64,000 bases of DNA from Rikenellaceae bacterium (GCA_003542575.1 DPKJ01000009.1:113540-177539); one strand, 5' to 3'. Counted from the stretch's first letter, positions 36,746 through 46,809 are shown. Program-made: numbers and translations. The notes: generated by a model not told the origin, from the letters alone.

Positions 36746-38002
36746 ATGACCCAAATGATAAAAAACTACATTTTGAAAAAAATAATCTGCTATTCTGTTT
36801 TTTTGTTGACTTTGTCCCTTTTTTCCTGTTCATCAAATAAAGGGGAAGTTGGGGCAGGAGGGGTTGAGGTTGTAGATATTGAGGCTTCAATTAACAATTT
36901 CTCGATTGTTAAACTTAGTGATTATGCAAGTGATATAAGGTACATACCTCTTGAAACATCAGACAGCATTCTCATAGGTGGAATTTCAAATGTTATGTAT
37001 GAACGGGAGACCATTTATATTCTGGATCATTCGGGTAAAATACATCTCTTTGATAAGACTGGGAGATACCAAAAATCATTTAGCAGAAAGGGGAGAGGAC
37101 CGGGGGAGTATTCTGAAGCGTTTTCAATAAAAGTTAATCCTGATAACGGTGATCTTTTTATACTGGATGCATGGAGAGGGATACTTCGTTACGATAATAA
37201 TTTCAATTTCATAAATATGTACCCTTTCCCTGGTAAAGGCATAGGAGCTCCGGCAGTTGAAATTGTTGGAGAAGAGTTAATTGCTGTAAGCATGGCTTCG
37301 TTTATTGATTTTGGATATTCACTGGTTTGTTACGGGAGGGATACTGCCGATATTGTGTATAAAAAAGAGGCAATACTCACCCATGATCCTACCAAGAGAG
37401 CTGTTTTAAGATTTTTGTATTATTCAATCTACAAACTTGGTGATCAATTGAGATATTACGATAGCAGTAAGGATAGTATTTTTTCTCTTTCACACGATTT
37501 TCAGGATAAAGCGTTTTATTACATAAGACTGGGAAAATTCAGGGAACCGGAGAACATCTCGTCAGATGACTATGGTTCATACGAACCAAAAATCATTACG
37601 CCCCTTACCTATTTTGAATCGGACAGACTTCTTTTCATGAGTTTTATATTGAGGGGACTTTGCAGAGAACCAATTGAAATGAAGGGTAAAAGCCATGATG
37701 GAACCGAGTCAGTTTCATACAGTACCGCTGATTATGCAATTTATGACAAACAAAAAAAGGTGGTAAAATTCCTTCTCCACCCTGAGAAGGATATTCATGG
37801 TATGGAGGAGGATATTTTGGGAGGCAAGCCATTTTGGCCAAATTTTGTAAATAGTAAGAAGGTTTTTGTCTCCTATGAAAATGCATTAGACCTTATTAAT
37901 TATTTTGAAAAATACCCACCCAAAACAAAAGAGTTAAAAGAGTTGTCTGCAACACTAAAAGAGGATAGTAATCCGATAATTATTCTTGCAACTTCAAAAT
38001 AA
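36746..38002 (+). CDS. 6-bladed beta-propeller lipoprotein, type C (C8)
   Basis: A 418-residue lipoprotein, lipobox LSLFSC (Cys28), related to C6 (IDIEASINNFSIVKLSDYASDIRYIPLET, GRGPGEYS, then a PFWPNF segment). Its end, KEDSNPIIILATSK, is its own variant of the B/C tail, so the last copy escaped the sequence sharing seen in the others. It is 36 bases before the TolC-type gene on the same strand with no terminator between, linking the array to the pump genes. Confidence 0.78.
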   Translation: MTQMIKNYILKKIICYSVFLLTLSLFSCSSNKGEVGAGGVEVVDIEASINNFSIVKLSDYASDIRYIPLETSDSILIGGISNVMYERETIYILDHSGKIHLFDKTGRYQKSFSRKGRGPGEYSEAFSIKVNPDNGDLFILDAWRGILRYDNNFNFINMYPFPGKGIGAPAVEIVGEELIAVSMASFIDFGYSLVCYGRDTADIVYKKEAILTHDPTKRAVLRFLYYSIYKLGDQLRYYDSSKDSIFSLSHDFQDKAFYYIRLGKFREPENISSDDYGSYEPKIITPLTYFESDRLLFMSFILRGLCREPIEMKGKSHDGTESVSYSTADYAIYDKQKKVVKFLLHPEKDIHGMEEDILGGKPFWPNFVNSKKVFVSYENALDLINYFEKYPPKTKELKELSATLKEDSNPIIILATSK

Positions 38003-38038
38003 TTAGCTTAAATTTGATATTCAATTACTTATAATAAA

Positions 38039-39550
38039 ATGGACATTTGTAAAAGAGCATTAATCCTGTTTTTTGCATCTGCAGGAATTTTGGTTAACGC
38101 CAATACCAACAGGTTGTACTCTCAAGAGAGATACACACTTACAATGACACTGGAAGATGTTATCGAAACAGCAACCGAGCAATCTCCCAACGCGCTCATT
38201 AACAAGCATAACTTTCTTGTAAGCTATTGGCAGAACCGCTCCTTTAAGGCATTGTTTCTGCCTTCTTTAAATTTGGCAGCCACTATTGGAAATTACAACC
38301 GTTCAATGATTGCCCTCCAGAATTATGAGACAGGTGAGATCAATTACATGGTAAATAACACTCTGCATAATTCTCTCTCCCTCTCTTTAAGGCAAAATAT
38401 TGCACTTACGGGTGGTACTGTCTCTTTATCAAGCAGTCTTAACAGACTTGACCAATTTACAAATGCCGGTTCGGTGCTCTACAATTCACAACCGGTTTAT
38501 ATAAATTATTCACAACCAATAAAGGCATACAATACATTTAAGTGGCAGAAGATTACAGAGCCAAAAGAGTTCGAAAACGCTAAGAGAAAGTACCTTGAAA
38601 ATATGGAGGTTGTTAAACAGCGTGCAATAACACTCTTTTTCGAAGTACTTACTGCCCAAAGCAGCCTCGAACTTGCAAAGATGAATCTTACCTCAAGCGA
38701 ATTGAGCTTAAAGATTGCAAAGGAGAGGTTCGAAATAGGCTCAGTCACCTATAACGATATATTGCAGCTTCAACTCAATCTGAATAACTCAAAACTTGCT
38801 GTAGGAGATAATCAGGTTACACTTGACATGAGCATGTTGAGTCTGAGAACATTTCTGGGATTTAACGATAATACAGATATTGTGCTTGTTACTCCGGGAA
38901 AGGTACCCGAAATAACCATCAATTTTGAAGATGTATACCAAAGATCACTCGAAAATTCATCTTTCTATTTAGATAAGGAGCTCTCTTTGCTTAGTGCAAA
39001 ACAGGAGGTTGAAAGGGCAAAATCGGGCAACGGCCTTCAGGCTGAGCTTTTTGCTACCCTGGGCTTTACCCAGAAGGGATCTGATCTTGGAACCGCGTAT
39101 AAATCACCAATAGATCAGGAGATTGTCGGGTTAAGACTTACGCTTCCAATTCTGGACTGGGGTCTTGGCAAAGGAAAGGTGAGGTTAGCTCTGTCACGGG
39201 AAGAGGTAATTAAGGCTCAGGTTGAGCAATCTCTGATTCAGAACAGACAGGATGTCTTTATTAAGGTAATGAGATTCAATAAACAGAATATTCAGTGTCA
39301 AACCTCAGCAGAGGCCGATTCCATTGCCAGAATCAGCTATAATATATCTCAGGAGAGATTCCGGAACGGCACAATTAGCATTCTTGAGCTTAATGATGCC
39401 CAGGTGAAAAAAGATAATGCCGTTCAGAGGTATATATCCGATCTGAGTAGTTACTGGAAATACTATTATGATATCAGAATGCTAAGCCTATATGACTATT
39501 TAAAAAGTGAAGAGATAGTTACTGACTTTGATAAATTAACAGACAATTAA
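38039..39550 (+). CDS. TolC-family outer membrane efflux protein
   Basis: A 503-residue outer membrane channel subunit. A signal peptide (about 1-22) precedes the paired OEP repeats: TMTLEDVIETATEQSPNALINKHNF (about 36-60), long coiled-coil helices with LELAKMNLTSSELSLKIAKERFEIGSVTYNDILQLQ (about 210-245), and the equivalent second-half motif ISQERFRNGTISILELNDAQ (about 440-460). It is the only outer membrane factor in the window. It is therefore the obvious exit duct for the downstream RND pump and possibly also for the PCAT/HlyD pair at 49214-52697. Confidence 0.9.
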   Translation: MDICKRALILFFASAGILVNANTNRLYSQERYTLTMTLEDVIETATEQSPNALINKHNFLVSYWQNRSFKALFLPSLNLAATIGNYNRSMIALQNYETGEINYMVNNTLHNSLSLSLRQNIALTGGTVSLSSSLNRLDQFTNAGSVLYNSQPVYINYSQPIKAYNTFKWQKITEPKEFENAKRKYLENMEVVKQRAITLFFEVLTAQSSLELAKMNLTSSELSLKIAKERFEIGSVTYNDILQLQLNLNNSKLAVGDNQVTLDMSMLSLRTFLGFNDNTDIVLVTPGKVPEITINFEDVYQRSLENSSFYLDKELSLLSAKQEVERAKSGNGLQAELFATLGFTQKGSDLGTAYKSPIDQEIVGLRLTLPILDWGLGKGKVRLALSREEVIKAQVEQSLIQNRQDVFIKVMRFNKQNIQCQTSAEADSIARISYNISQERFRNGTISILELNDAQVKKDNAVQRYISDLSSYWKYYYDIRMLSLYDYLKSEEIVTDFDKLTDN

Positions 39551-39560
39551 AATAATACAT

Positions 39561-40649
39561 ATGAAAAGGGTAAGTTGTTATATTGCTTTTGTGGCATTGG
39601 TTGCAGTGTCATGTTCATCTCAAAAAAAAGAAGATGACAGTGAAAATGTTGAGGCAGCAAAGGCATCCTTTGTAAGTGAACGCAATGTTGTTGATACCAT
39701 TCACCTCAAAAGAACAGATTTTAACAGACAAGTTATTACCAACGGTAAACTTAGAGCAGTTGCCAAAAGTGTTCTGACTTTCCCGGTATCCGGCACATTG
39801 CAGGAAATTGTAGTAAAGAATGGCCAATATGTAAATAAGGATGGAGTTATTGCAAGATTGGACCCGACACCGGCCTTAAACAAACTCTCTCAGAGCAGGC
39901 AAAGTATGGAGCGGTCTGAATTGAGTTTCATGAACGACCTTATAGGCTACGGATATGGTCGCGATACTTCAAAGATACCATCTGAAATCGTAAAGGTGGT
40001 ACGGTTAAAATCCGGCTACAACGACGCTCTATATAGCTTAAGGCAGGCTGAGGAAGAGCTGGCAAAAACAGAACTTAAAGCTCCATTTGCCGGAAAAGTT
40101 GCAAACATTTCAGTAAAACCTTACGAGACTGTTTCCGGTGTATTTTGCACTTTGATTGATGATCGCAGGTTTGAGGTTATGTTTTCGCTTCTTGAATCAG
40201 AGGTATCATATATTAAGGTTGGCAATACTGTTCAGGTGGCGCTATACAGCGATTCAGAATCACTGTACAAAGGGGTTATCACACAAATCAACCCCATTGT
40301 GGACGAGAAAGGTCAGATTGCAGTAACAGCAGAGATAGCAAACAGTTCGGGAAAACTAATCGAAGGGATGAATGTGAAGGTGATTGCCGAGAGTCTGCTT
40401 AAAAATAAATTGGTTGTTCCAAAGAGTGCAGTTGTGATGAGGGACAATTTTGATGTACTGTTCAGAATAGATAAGGAGAGAAACAGATCGATGTGGACCT
40501 ATGTAAAGGTTGAAATGTCAAACTCGCAATACCATGTTGTCGCTCCAAATAAGGAGAAAAATGCTGAGCTGAACGAAGGCGATGTAATAATTGTATCCGG
40601 CAACCTGAATCTTGCCGAAGGTTCAAATGTTGAAATCAAAAACCGCTGA
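39561..40649 (+). CDS. RND membrane-fusion (periplasmic adaptor) lipoprotein
   Basis: A 362-residue HlyD/AcrA-family adaptor with lipobox AVSC (Cys18). It has the biotinyl-lipoyl halves LTFPVSGTLQEIVVKNGQYVNKDGVIARLD (about 75-103) and ELKAPFAGKVANISVKPYETV (about 175-195). The coiled coil between them is short, and a beta-barrel and membrane-proximal domain follow (GLIEGMNVKVIAESLL-like segment, NKLVVPKSAVV). It connects the inner membrane RND proteins to TolC. It is 10 bases after the TolC gene and 2 bases before the first RND gene. Confidence 0.9.
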   Translation: MKRVSCYIAFVALVAVSCSSQKKEDDSENVEAAKASFVSERNVVDTIHLKRTDFNRQVITNGKLRAVAKSVLTFPVSGTLQEIVVKNGQYVNKDGVIARLDPTPALNKLSQSRQSMERSELSFMNDLIGYGYGRDTSKIPSEIVKVVRLKSGYNDALYSLRQAEEELAKTELKAPFAGKVANISVKPYETVSGVFCTLIDDRRFEVMFSLLESEVSYIKVGNTVQVALYSDSESLYKGVITQINPIVDEKGQIAVTAEIANSSGKLIEGMNVKVIAESLLKNKLVVPKSAVVMRDNFDVLFRIDKERNRSMWTYVKVEMSNSQYHVVAPNKEKNAELNEGDVIIVSGNLNLAEGSNVEIKNR

Positions 40650-40651
40650 TT

Positions 40652-43600
40652 ATGACGGGCAAACTAATTGACAGACCTATAGCGGTAACTATGACAATTA
40701 TTGCGGTAATTGTTCTTGGGATGGTTGCCATAGGACTTTTGCCGGTTTCACTTATGCCTGAGGTTGATATCCCGCAAATTACAGTTCAGGTGAATGCTCC
40801 CGGGTATTCTGCCAGAGAGGTAGAGAGAAGTCTTAACGGACTCAGAGGTCAGCTTAGACAGATTTCACATCTTAAAGATCTCCGGAGTGAGGCGAACAAC
40901 GGGTCAGGCTCCATCTTTATGGAATTTGAACACGGTACCGATGTAAAATTTATATTCATTGAGGTAAACGAAAAGATTGACAAAGCAGTTGCCTCACTAC
41001 CAAGGGAGCTTGAACGGCCAAAGGTAGTTAAGGCTAGTGCCACAGACATACCTGCTTTTTTCATAAACATGACAATTGCAGATGAGGGAGACCTGCGATT
41101 TTTGCAACTGAGCAGGTTTGCCGCGGATGTAATATCAAAAAGGGTTGAACAGATTCCTGAGGTTGCACTTGTTGATATAAGCGGGCTCTCGCTGCCTGAG
41201 ATTCTGGTAACACCGGACGAACATAAGCTTAAGGCCCTTGGTATTACCGAAGATAGACTCGAAGCTGCAATTAATGAAAATAACAGATCTCTCGGAGATA
41301 TTTCCATTAAAGATGGCCACTACAGATGGAACATAAGGTTTATTTCAGAGATTAAGACCAAAGAGGATATCGAAGAGATAAACCTGAACATAGACGGGAG
41401 GGTATTTAAGTTTAAAGAGCTTGCAACTGTTGCTGAACAACCTGCCCGACATAAAGGTATTGTTAAGTCAGATGGTAAACGGGCCGTTGCATTGGCAGTT
41501 GTTAAACAGTCAGATGCAAAAATGTCCGATTTGAAAAATTCGCTCGAGATGCTCATGACTCAGTTCAACAAAGAGTATCCCGACGTCCAATTTTTAATTA
41601 CACGTGACCAGACCAGGCTTCTTGACTACTCAATTACAAATTTGAGAAATAACATTTTGCTGGGTGCTTTGTTGGCTTGCCTGGTAATATTTCTCTTTCT
41701 GCAGGATTTTCGTTCTCCATTACTTGTTACAATTACAATCCCTCTATCACTTATCGTCTCGCTGCTATTCTTCTTTTTGGCAGGAATCTCCATCAATATT
41801 ATTTCACTGTCGGGATTGATACTGGGTATAGGGATGATGGTGGATAATTCAATAATTGTTATTGATAATATTACGCAGCTTTTTGAACGGGGTAAACCAC
41901 TTAGAGAGTCTGTTATTAAGGGAGTTGCTGAGGTCTTTACTCCTATGCTAAGCTCTGTTCTCACCACTTGCTCGGTATTTCTTCCACTGGTTTTCCTGAG
42001 TGGTATAGCCGGGGCCCTGTTTTATGATCAGGCGATGGCTGTTACCATAGGGCTTTTCTCTTCGCTCATTGTTGCCGTAATAGTTATTCCGGTTTACTAC
42101 TATATGTTTTATAAACGTAGCGGAGGCCCTGTCAAAAACAGATTCCTTTCCGGGATCTCACTTTTCGACTATCATGCAGCTTATGAAAAGGGTTTAATAT
42201 GGGTATTCAGACATCAGAGACTTGTCTGGACAATGTTTATACTTGTTTTACCTCTTACATTCATGCTTTACAAGGTAATTGACAAGTCAAAACTTCCTCC
42301 GGTAACACATGACGATACCATCATGTTAATTGACTGGAACCTTCAGCTTGATATTGACGAAAGTGACAGAAGAATTCAGGAGCTTACAAAAACAGGCAGT
42401 GAATATATCAGCCATAAAACCACATTTGCAGGTTCTCAGCAATTTTTGCTCTCCCATACGCCTGAACTAACTCAGACAGAGGTCATGGTCTATCTTAAGG
42501 CCACCGGCCCTGAAACACTTGAAGATCTCGAAAAGAGACTTTCAGAGGAGATTAAAGTACGTTATCCTGAAGCAACATTTCGGTTTACCCCTTCGGATAA
42601 CATCTTTAACATGATTTTTTCTGATAAGGAGTATAATCTGACGGCAAAACTTTTAAGCAATGATAACACACCTCCAAATCCTGATAAACTGAATATCCTT
42701 CTGGAAAAGATTCACAATCAGATGCCTGCATTTTACATTGAGCCTGTAAGGTGGCAAGAGGTTATAATGCTTACAACAAAACCCGAGATGATGTCGCTTT
42801 ATAAAGCCGATCAACAGAACATTCATAATATAATAAGCAATGCGGCAAGAGAGCGCAGATTATTCTCAATAAACCACGGTAACTATTCGGTGCCGATTAT
42901 TGTGGGTGACGAAAATGACCATATTGAGGATGTGCTTGCACTTAAAGCCCGGAATTCAGAAGGCATAGAGATTCCTTTATATGAGCTTGTCTCTGAGACA
43001 AGAGTGAGAGATTTTAAAAGTGTGACATCGGGACTCGAAGGGAGCTATTACCCATTGAATCTTTCGGTAAATGACAGAGAGGTGCCGGAGGTGATGAAAG
43101 GCATTGAAAAAATTGCCAAAGAGGATGGCAATTTTGATGTAATATTTTCGGGCAGCTATTTCTCCAACAGAACTCTGATAAAGGAGCTTGTGATTATTCT
43201 TACAGTGGCTTTATTGCTTCTCTTCTTTATTCTTGCTGCTCAATTTGAGTCACTTATACAGCCATTTATAATCCTGTCAGAGGTTGTTGTAGATATTTTC
43301 GGAGCTATGTTGCTTCTCTGGATGTTTGGTTCGGGACTTAACCTGATGTCTATGATAGGTATTGTGGTTATGAGCGGTATAATCATAAACGATTCAATTC
43401 TAAAGGTAGATACCATAAACAGACTTAGAAAAGAGGGTTATTCGCTCTTAAGAGCCATTATGACAGGTGGAATGAGACGTCTTAAGCCAATAATCATGAC
43501 AAGTATTACAACAATACTTGCTATTGCCCCTTTTCTAATACGAGGTGACATGGGATCTGACCTTCAGTACCCGCTTTCACTTGCTTTAATAGGTGGAATG

Positions 43601-43675
43601 GTGGTCGGTACAATTGTAAGTATCTTTTTTATTCCGGTATTCTATTATAACATTTATAAAAGGAGAGGAAAATGA
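40652..43675 (+). CDS. RND efflux transporter permease subunit (first)
   Basis: A 1,007-residue AcrB-family pump. It has the N-terminal helix after LIDRPIAVTMTIIAVIVLGMVAIGLLPVSLMPEVDIP and porter domains typical of the family. TM4 reads LILGIGMMVDNSIIVIDNI: the first relay Asp is kept but the second position is Asn. TM10 carries VVMSGIIINDSILKVDTINRLRKEGYS. The length is full. The four-base overlap ATGA with the next RND gene suggests coupled synthesis of a heteromeric pump, as in MdtBC. The substrate is unknown. No heavy-metal Met triad was looked for in detail. Confidence 0.92.
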   Translation: MTGKLIDRPIAVTMTIIAVIVLGMVAIGLLPVSLMPEVDIPQITVQVNAPGYSAREVERSLNGLRGQLRQISHLKDLRSEANNGSGSIFMEFEHGTDVKFIFIEVNEKIDKAVASLPRELERPKVVKASATDIPAFFINMTIADEGDLRFLQLSRFAADVISKRVEQIPEVALVDISGLSLPEILVTPDEHKLKALGITEDRLEAAINENNRSLGDISIKDGHYRWNIRFISEIKTKEDIEEINLNIDGRVFKFKELATVAEQPARHKGIVKSDGKRAVALAVVKQSDAKMSDLKNSLEMLMTQFNKEYPDVQFLITRDQTRLLDYSITNLRNNILLGALLACLVIFLFLQDFRSPLLVTITIPLSLIVSLLFFFLAGISINIISLSGLILGIGMMVDNSIIVIDNITQLFERGKPLRESVIKGVAEVFTPMLSSVLTTCSVFLPLVFLSGIAGALFYDQAMAVTIGLFSSLIVAVIVIPVYYYMFYKRSGGPVKNRFLSGISLFDYHAAYEKGLIWVFRHQRLVWTMFILVLPLTFMLYKVIDKSKLPPVTHDDTIMLIDWNLQLDIDESDRRIQELTKTGSEYISHKTTFAGSQQFLLSHTPELTQTEVMVYLKATGPETLEDLEKRLSEEIKVRYPEATFRFTPSDNIFNMIFSDKEYNLTAKLLSNDNTPPNPDKLNILLEKIHNQMPAFYIEPVRWQEVIMLTTKPEMMSLYKADQQNIHNIISNAARERRLFSINHGNYSVPIIVGDENDHIEDVLALKARNSEGIEIPLYELVSETRVRDFKSVTSGLEGSYYPLNLSVNDREVPEVMKGIEKIAKEDGNFDVIFSGSYFSNRTLIKELVIILTVALLLLFFILAAQFESLIQPFIILSEVVVDIFGAMLLLWMFGSGLNLMSMIGIVVMSGIIINDSILKVDTINRLRKEGYSLLRAIMTGGMRRLKPIIMTSITTILAIAPFLIRGDMGSDLQYPLSLALIGGMVVGTIVSIFFIPVFYYNIYKRRGK

Positions 43676-46600
43676 GGGTACCGTCTTTTTCTGTAATACT
43701 TGTCTTTGTTGTTCTTGTTATTGCGGGAGCGGGGGTATTGCCTCTTGTAAGTCTGCAGTACAAACCAACCGAAAAGGGCAAAACTCTTACTGTAACATAT
43801 TCGTGGAGTGGTGCTTCGGCCAGGGTAATTGAGGCAGAAGTAACCTCCAAACTTGAGGGGGTAATATCTACTCTTCCCGGAATCAGTGAGATATCTTCGG
43901 TAACAGGCAGAGGTAGTGGAACCATAACTGCAACCTTTAAACCCGGGGTAAATATTGACGAGGCAAGGTTTGAAATAGCATCTCTTCTCAGGAGGGTTGC
44001 TCCAAAGCTCCCGCGTGGGGTAACTCCGCAAATCAGAGCAGGTGGGACAAGGGGCTTTAATAGTCCATCCCAAAGCACGACTATACTTACCTATACCATC
44101 AACTCCGACCTCCCCACTTTAAGGATTAAACAGTATGCGGACGAGCATATTATAAACGATCTATCTCAGATAAACGGAATTAAAGATATTGAACTGTCCG
44201 GTGTTACCCCTTTTGAGACCGAAATTCAATATGATCCTGAACATATTCTCAATCTGGGAATTTCTACTTCAGATATTCAGAGTGCCATTGAAAAATTTTC
44301 AGGCAAAGAGGTCCTGATTGGGAGCGTAGATGGGACTGCTATAATTTTAAGAACAGAGGCTAGTGGAGGTAACTTTGAATCTCTGCCTGTCAAAAATGTA
44401 GCCGGAAGAATTGTAAGACTAAGCGATTTTGCAAAAATTACGTATAAGGAGAAGCTTCCAACATCATACAGCAGAATAAATGGCCTTAACACCGTTAATA
44501 TAAGCTTTACTGCTGATAAGGGGATAAATACCCTGGAACTTATTAAAGAGATCAAGGGCAGGATGAATGAGCTAAGTAAGAGGTATCCTCCAAATTTTTC
44601 TGCAAGGATTGTCTTTGACCAGTCAAAGCAGATTAATAACGAAATAAATAAAATTCTGAGAAGAACATTCCTCTCTTTGCTTGTGCTCCTGATATTCGTA
44701 TATGCGGTAAGCCGGAGTCTGAAGTATCTTGCAATCATATCTGTTACCCTTTTGGCAAATATCCTGATTGCGTTTATATTTTACTATATATTTAAGATAG
44801 AGATTAATATCTACTCACTTGCGGGCATAACGGTCTCGTTGGGAATAATCATAGACACCTCTATTATAATGATTTCCCACTACGGATACTACAAAAACAG
44901 AAAGGTGTTTATTGCTATTCTTGCGGCTTTGTTGACTACAATCGGTGCACTATCTGTTGTATTCCTACTGCCTGAGGATTCAAAAAATCTCTTATTGGAA
45001 TTTTCGGCAGTTATAATGATAAACCTTATTGTATCGATGGCAATTGCCATGTTTTTCATACCGGCCCTTATTGACACATTTCCCCTTAAGGGTGTAAGGG
45101 CAAAGATGAAGAGAAAGAGTGCAAAAAAGGTATTGGTTTTTAACAAGTACTATGCAAAGTACATAGCATTCGCCAGAAATCACAGATGGATATTTATTGT
45201 TATTGTTATCCTTGGATTCGGTTTGCCCGTTCACATGCTGCCAAATAAATATCAAAAAGAGGAGAATAGTTTTCAAAAACTTTACAACAAAACACTTGGG
45301 AGTTCAACTTATCAAAATAAGATTAAAAAATATACAGATCCTCTGCTTGGCGGTTCGCTAAGGCTCTTTGTTAAGAGGCAGGGAGGTTTCCCTATGAGAA
45401 GAGATGTTGAAAGACAGAGGTTAAGTATAAATGCCTCTCTTCCTGACGGCTGTACAGTGCAGCAACTTAATGATATTGTTGTCTTTATGGAGAATTTTCT
45501 CACTCAGTTTGATGAAATTGAGATGTTTGAAACCAGAGTATCTTCATATAAAAATGCCTCAATAACCGTCACCTTCAAAAAGGAGTTTGAACATACAGGC
45601 TTCCCGGCTATGTTAAAGAATGAGGTTATTGCAAAGGCCTCGGATTTTGGTGGGGCAAACTGGAGCGTTTCCGGAATTGACGACAACTATTTCAGCAACA
45701 ATGTCGGATTAGGTTCATATAAATCAAACAGGATAACCATTACAGGTTATAACTACGATCTGCTGTACAGATTTTGTCAGGATGCTGCAGTTTCATTACT
45801 CCAGAACCAGCGGGTTAGTGGTCCTGAGGTCTACGGAAGTGTAGGATGGGGCTCCGAAATTGCAATGAATGAATATTTTATTGATTTTGACAGAGAGAAG
45901 ATGGCGGTAATGAATATTACTCCACAGGGTGCATTTTCGGCTCTTACCAGAAAACTGGCTGAATCGGATATTGGAACAAGAAGGGTAAGCGAACAAGAGG
46001 AGATTCAGATAAAACTGGTATCAAAGGGTAGTAATGAGTTTGACGTATGGAATCTGAGAAACGAATATCTGGATATTAACGGCAAAAAGGTAAAATTCTC
46101 TGATATCGGTAAGATTGATATGAGAAGAACCGGAAACACAATCTACAAGAAAAATCAGCAGTACATTCTCACTGTCGCTTTTGACTTTATTGGGCCATTT
46201 GAGCTTGCAAGAAGGGTTACAGATAGGGAGATGAAAAGATTGAACGAAGAGGTTCTTCCTATAGGATTTAAGGCAGATAACAGAGACTCATCCTGGGGCT
46301 TCGGAAGGACTAACTATTACTGGTTGTTGTTTGTTATAACAGCAATTATATATCTGGTTTGCTCAGTACTATTTGAGTCTCTCACACAGCCTCTGATGAT
46401 CATTCTTCTTATACCTGTCTCTTTTATTGGTCTTTTCCTGACATTTTACCTGACAAAATTCTCGTTTGACCAGGGGGGGCTCGCGGCACTCATAATGTTA
46501 AGTGGAATCTCGGTTAATGCAGGAATATATGTTATTAATCAATACAATCTGCTAAGAAGAAAAGGTGAGGGAATAAAGAGCCCTATACCATTTTACATTA

Positions 46601-46806
46601 AGGCTTACAACCACAAGATAATACCTATTCTTTTAACAATTATCTCTACAATTCTCGGTCTCACTCCATTCCTGATTGACGGTAGAAACGAGGTATTCTG
46701 GTTCTCTTTTGCAGTTGGTACAATGGGTGGTTTGCTCTTTTCGATAATTGGAATAGTATTTATACTGCCGGTATGGGGCAGAAAAACACAAAAGGTAAGG
46801 TTGTAG
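43672..46806 (+). CDS. RND efflux transporter permease subunit (second, divergent)
   Basis: A 1,044-residue RND protein, clearly different from the first. The N-terminus is short (MRVPSFSVILVFVVLVIAGAG). Porter segments include VIEAEVTSKLEGVISTLPGISEISSVTGRGSG. TM4 reads GITVSLGIIIDTSIIMISHYGYY, with one Asp and Thr in place of the second. TM10 (ALIMLSGISVNAGIYVINQYN) lacks the acidic residue seen in subunit one. The reduced proton-relay residues suggest that one subunit may be mainly structural. It ends 3 bases from the convergent response regulator gene, with no terminator hairpin visible. Confidence 0.9.
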   Translation: MRVPSFSVILVFVVLVIAGAGVLPLVSLQYKPTEKGKTLTVTYSWSGASARVIEAEVTSKLEGVISTLPGISEISSVTGRGSGTITATFKPGVNIDEARFEIASLLRRVAPKLPRGVTPQIRAGGTRGFNSPSQSTTILTYTINSDLPTLRIKQYADEHIINDLSQINGIKDIELSGVTPFETEIQYDPEHILNLGISTSDIQSAIEKFSGKEVLIGSVDGTAIILRTEASGGNFESLPVKNVAGRIVRLSDFAKITYKEKLPTSYSRINGLNTVNISFTADKGINTLELIKEIKGRMNELSKRYPPNFSARIVFDQSKQINNEINKILRRTFLSLLVLLIFVYAVSRSLKYLAIISVTLLANILIAFIFYYIFKIEINIYSLAGITVSLGIIIDTSIIMISHYGYYKNRKVFIAILAALLTTIGALSVVFLLPEDSKNLLLEFSAVIMINLIVSMAIAMFFIPALIDTFPLKGVRAKMKRKSAKKVLVFNKYYAKYIAFARNHRWIFIVIVILGFGLPVHMLPNKYQKEENSFQKLYNKTLGSSTYQNKIKKYTDPLLGGSLRLFVKRQGGFPMRRDVERQRLSINASLPDGCTVQQLNDIVVFMENFLTQFDEIEMFETRVSSYKNASITVTFKKEFEHTGFPAMLKNEVIAKASDFGGANWSVSGIDDNYFSNNVGLGSYKSNRITITGYNYDLLYRFCQDAAVSLLQNQRVSGPEVYGSVGWGSEIAMNEYFIDFDREKMAVMNITPQGAFSALTRKLAESDIGTRRVSEQEEIQIKLVSKGSNEFDVWNLRNEYLDINGKKVKFSDIGKIDMRRTGNTIYKKNQQYILTVAFDFIGPFELARRVTDREMKRLNEEVLPIGFKADNRDSSWGFGRTNYYWLLFVITAIIYLVCSVLFESLTQPLMIILLIPVSFIGLFLTFYLTKFSFDQGGLAALIMLSGISVNAGIYVINQYNLLRRKGEGIKSPIPFYIKAYNHKIIPILLTIISTILGLTPFLIDGRNEVFWFSFAVGTMGGLLFSIIGIVFILPVWGRKTQKVRL

Positions 46807-46809
46807 TAA

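Larger units (their letters stand above)
27631..38002 (+). repeat. Tandem array of four two-gene units encoding 6-bladed beta-propeller lipoproteins
   Basis: The A-type genes start at 27631, 30240, 32822 and 35414, a period of 2,609, 2,582 and 2,592 bases. Each A gene is followed by a partner gene (B, B, C, C). DNA of the A genes is nearly identical over the first ~150 bases after the lipobox and over the last ~200 bases, while the middle diverges. The start of B2 with its upstream junction (from 28957) recurs almost unchanged at 31539. This is tandem duplication of an A+B unit with later divergence. Confidence 0.85.

Noticed and set aside
27631..38002. CRISPR or integron-like array
   Set aside because: The periodicity is whole genes of about 1.3 kb with no short repeat/spacer pattern, attC-like sites or integrase.
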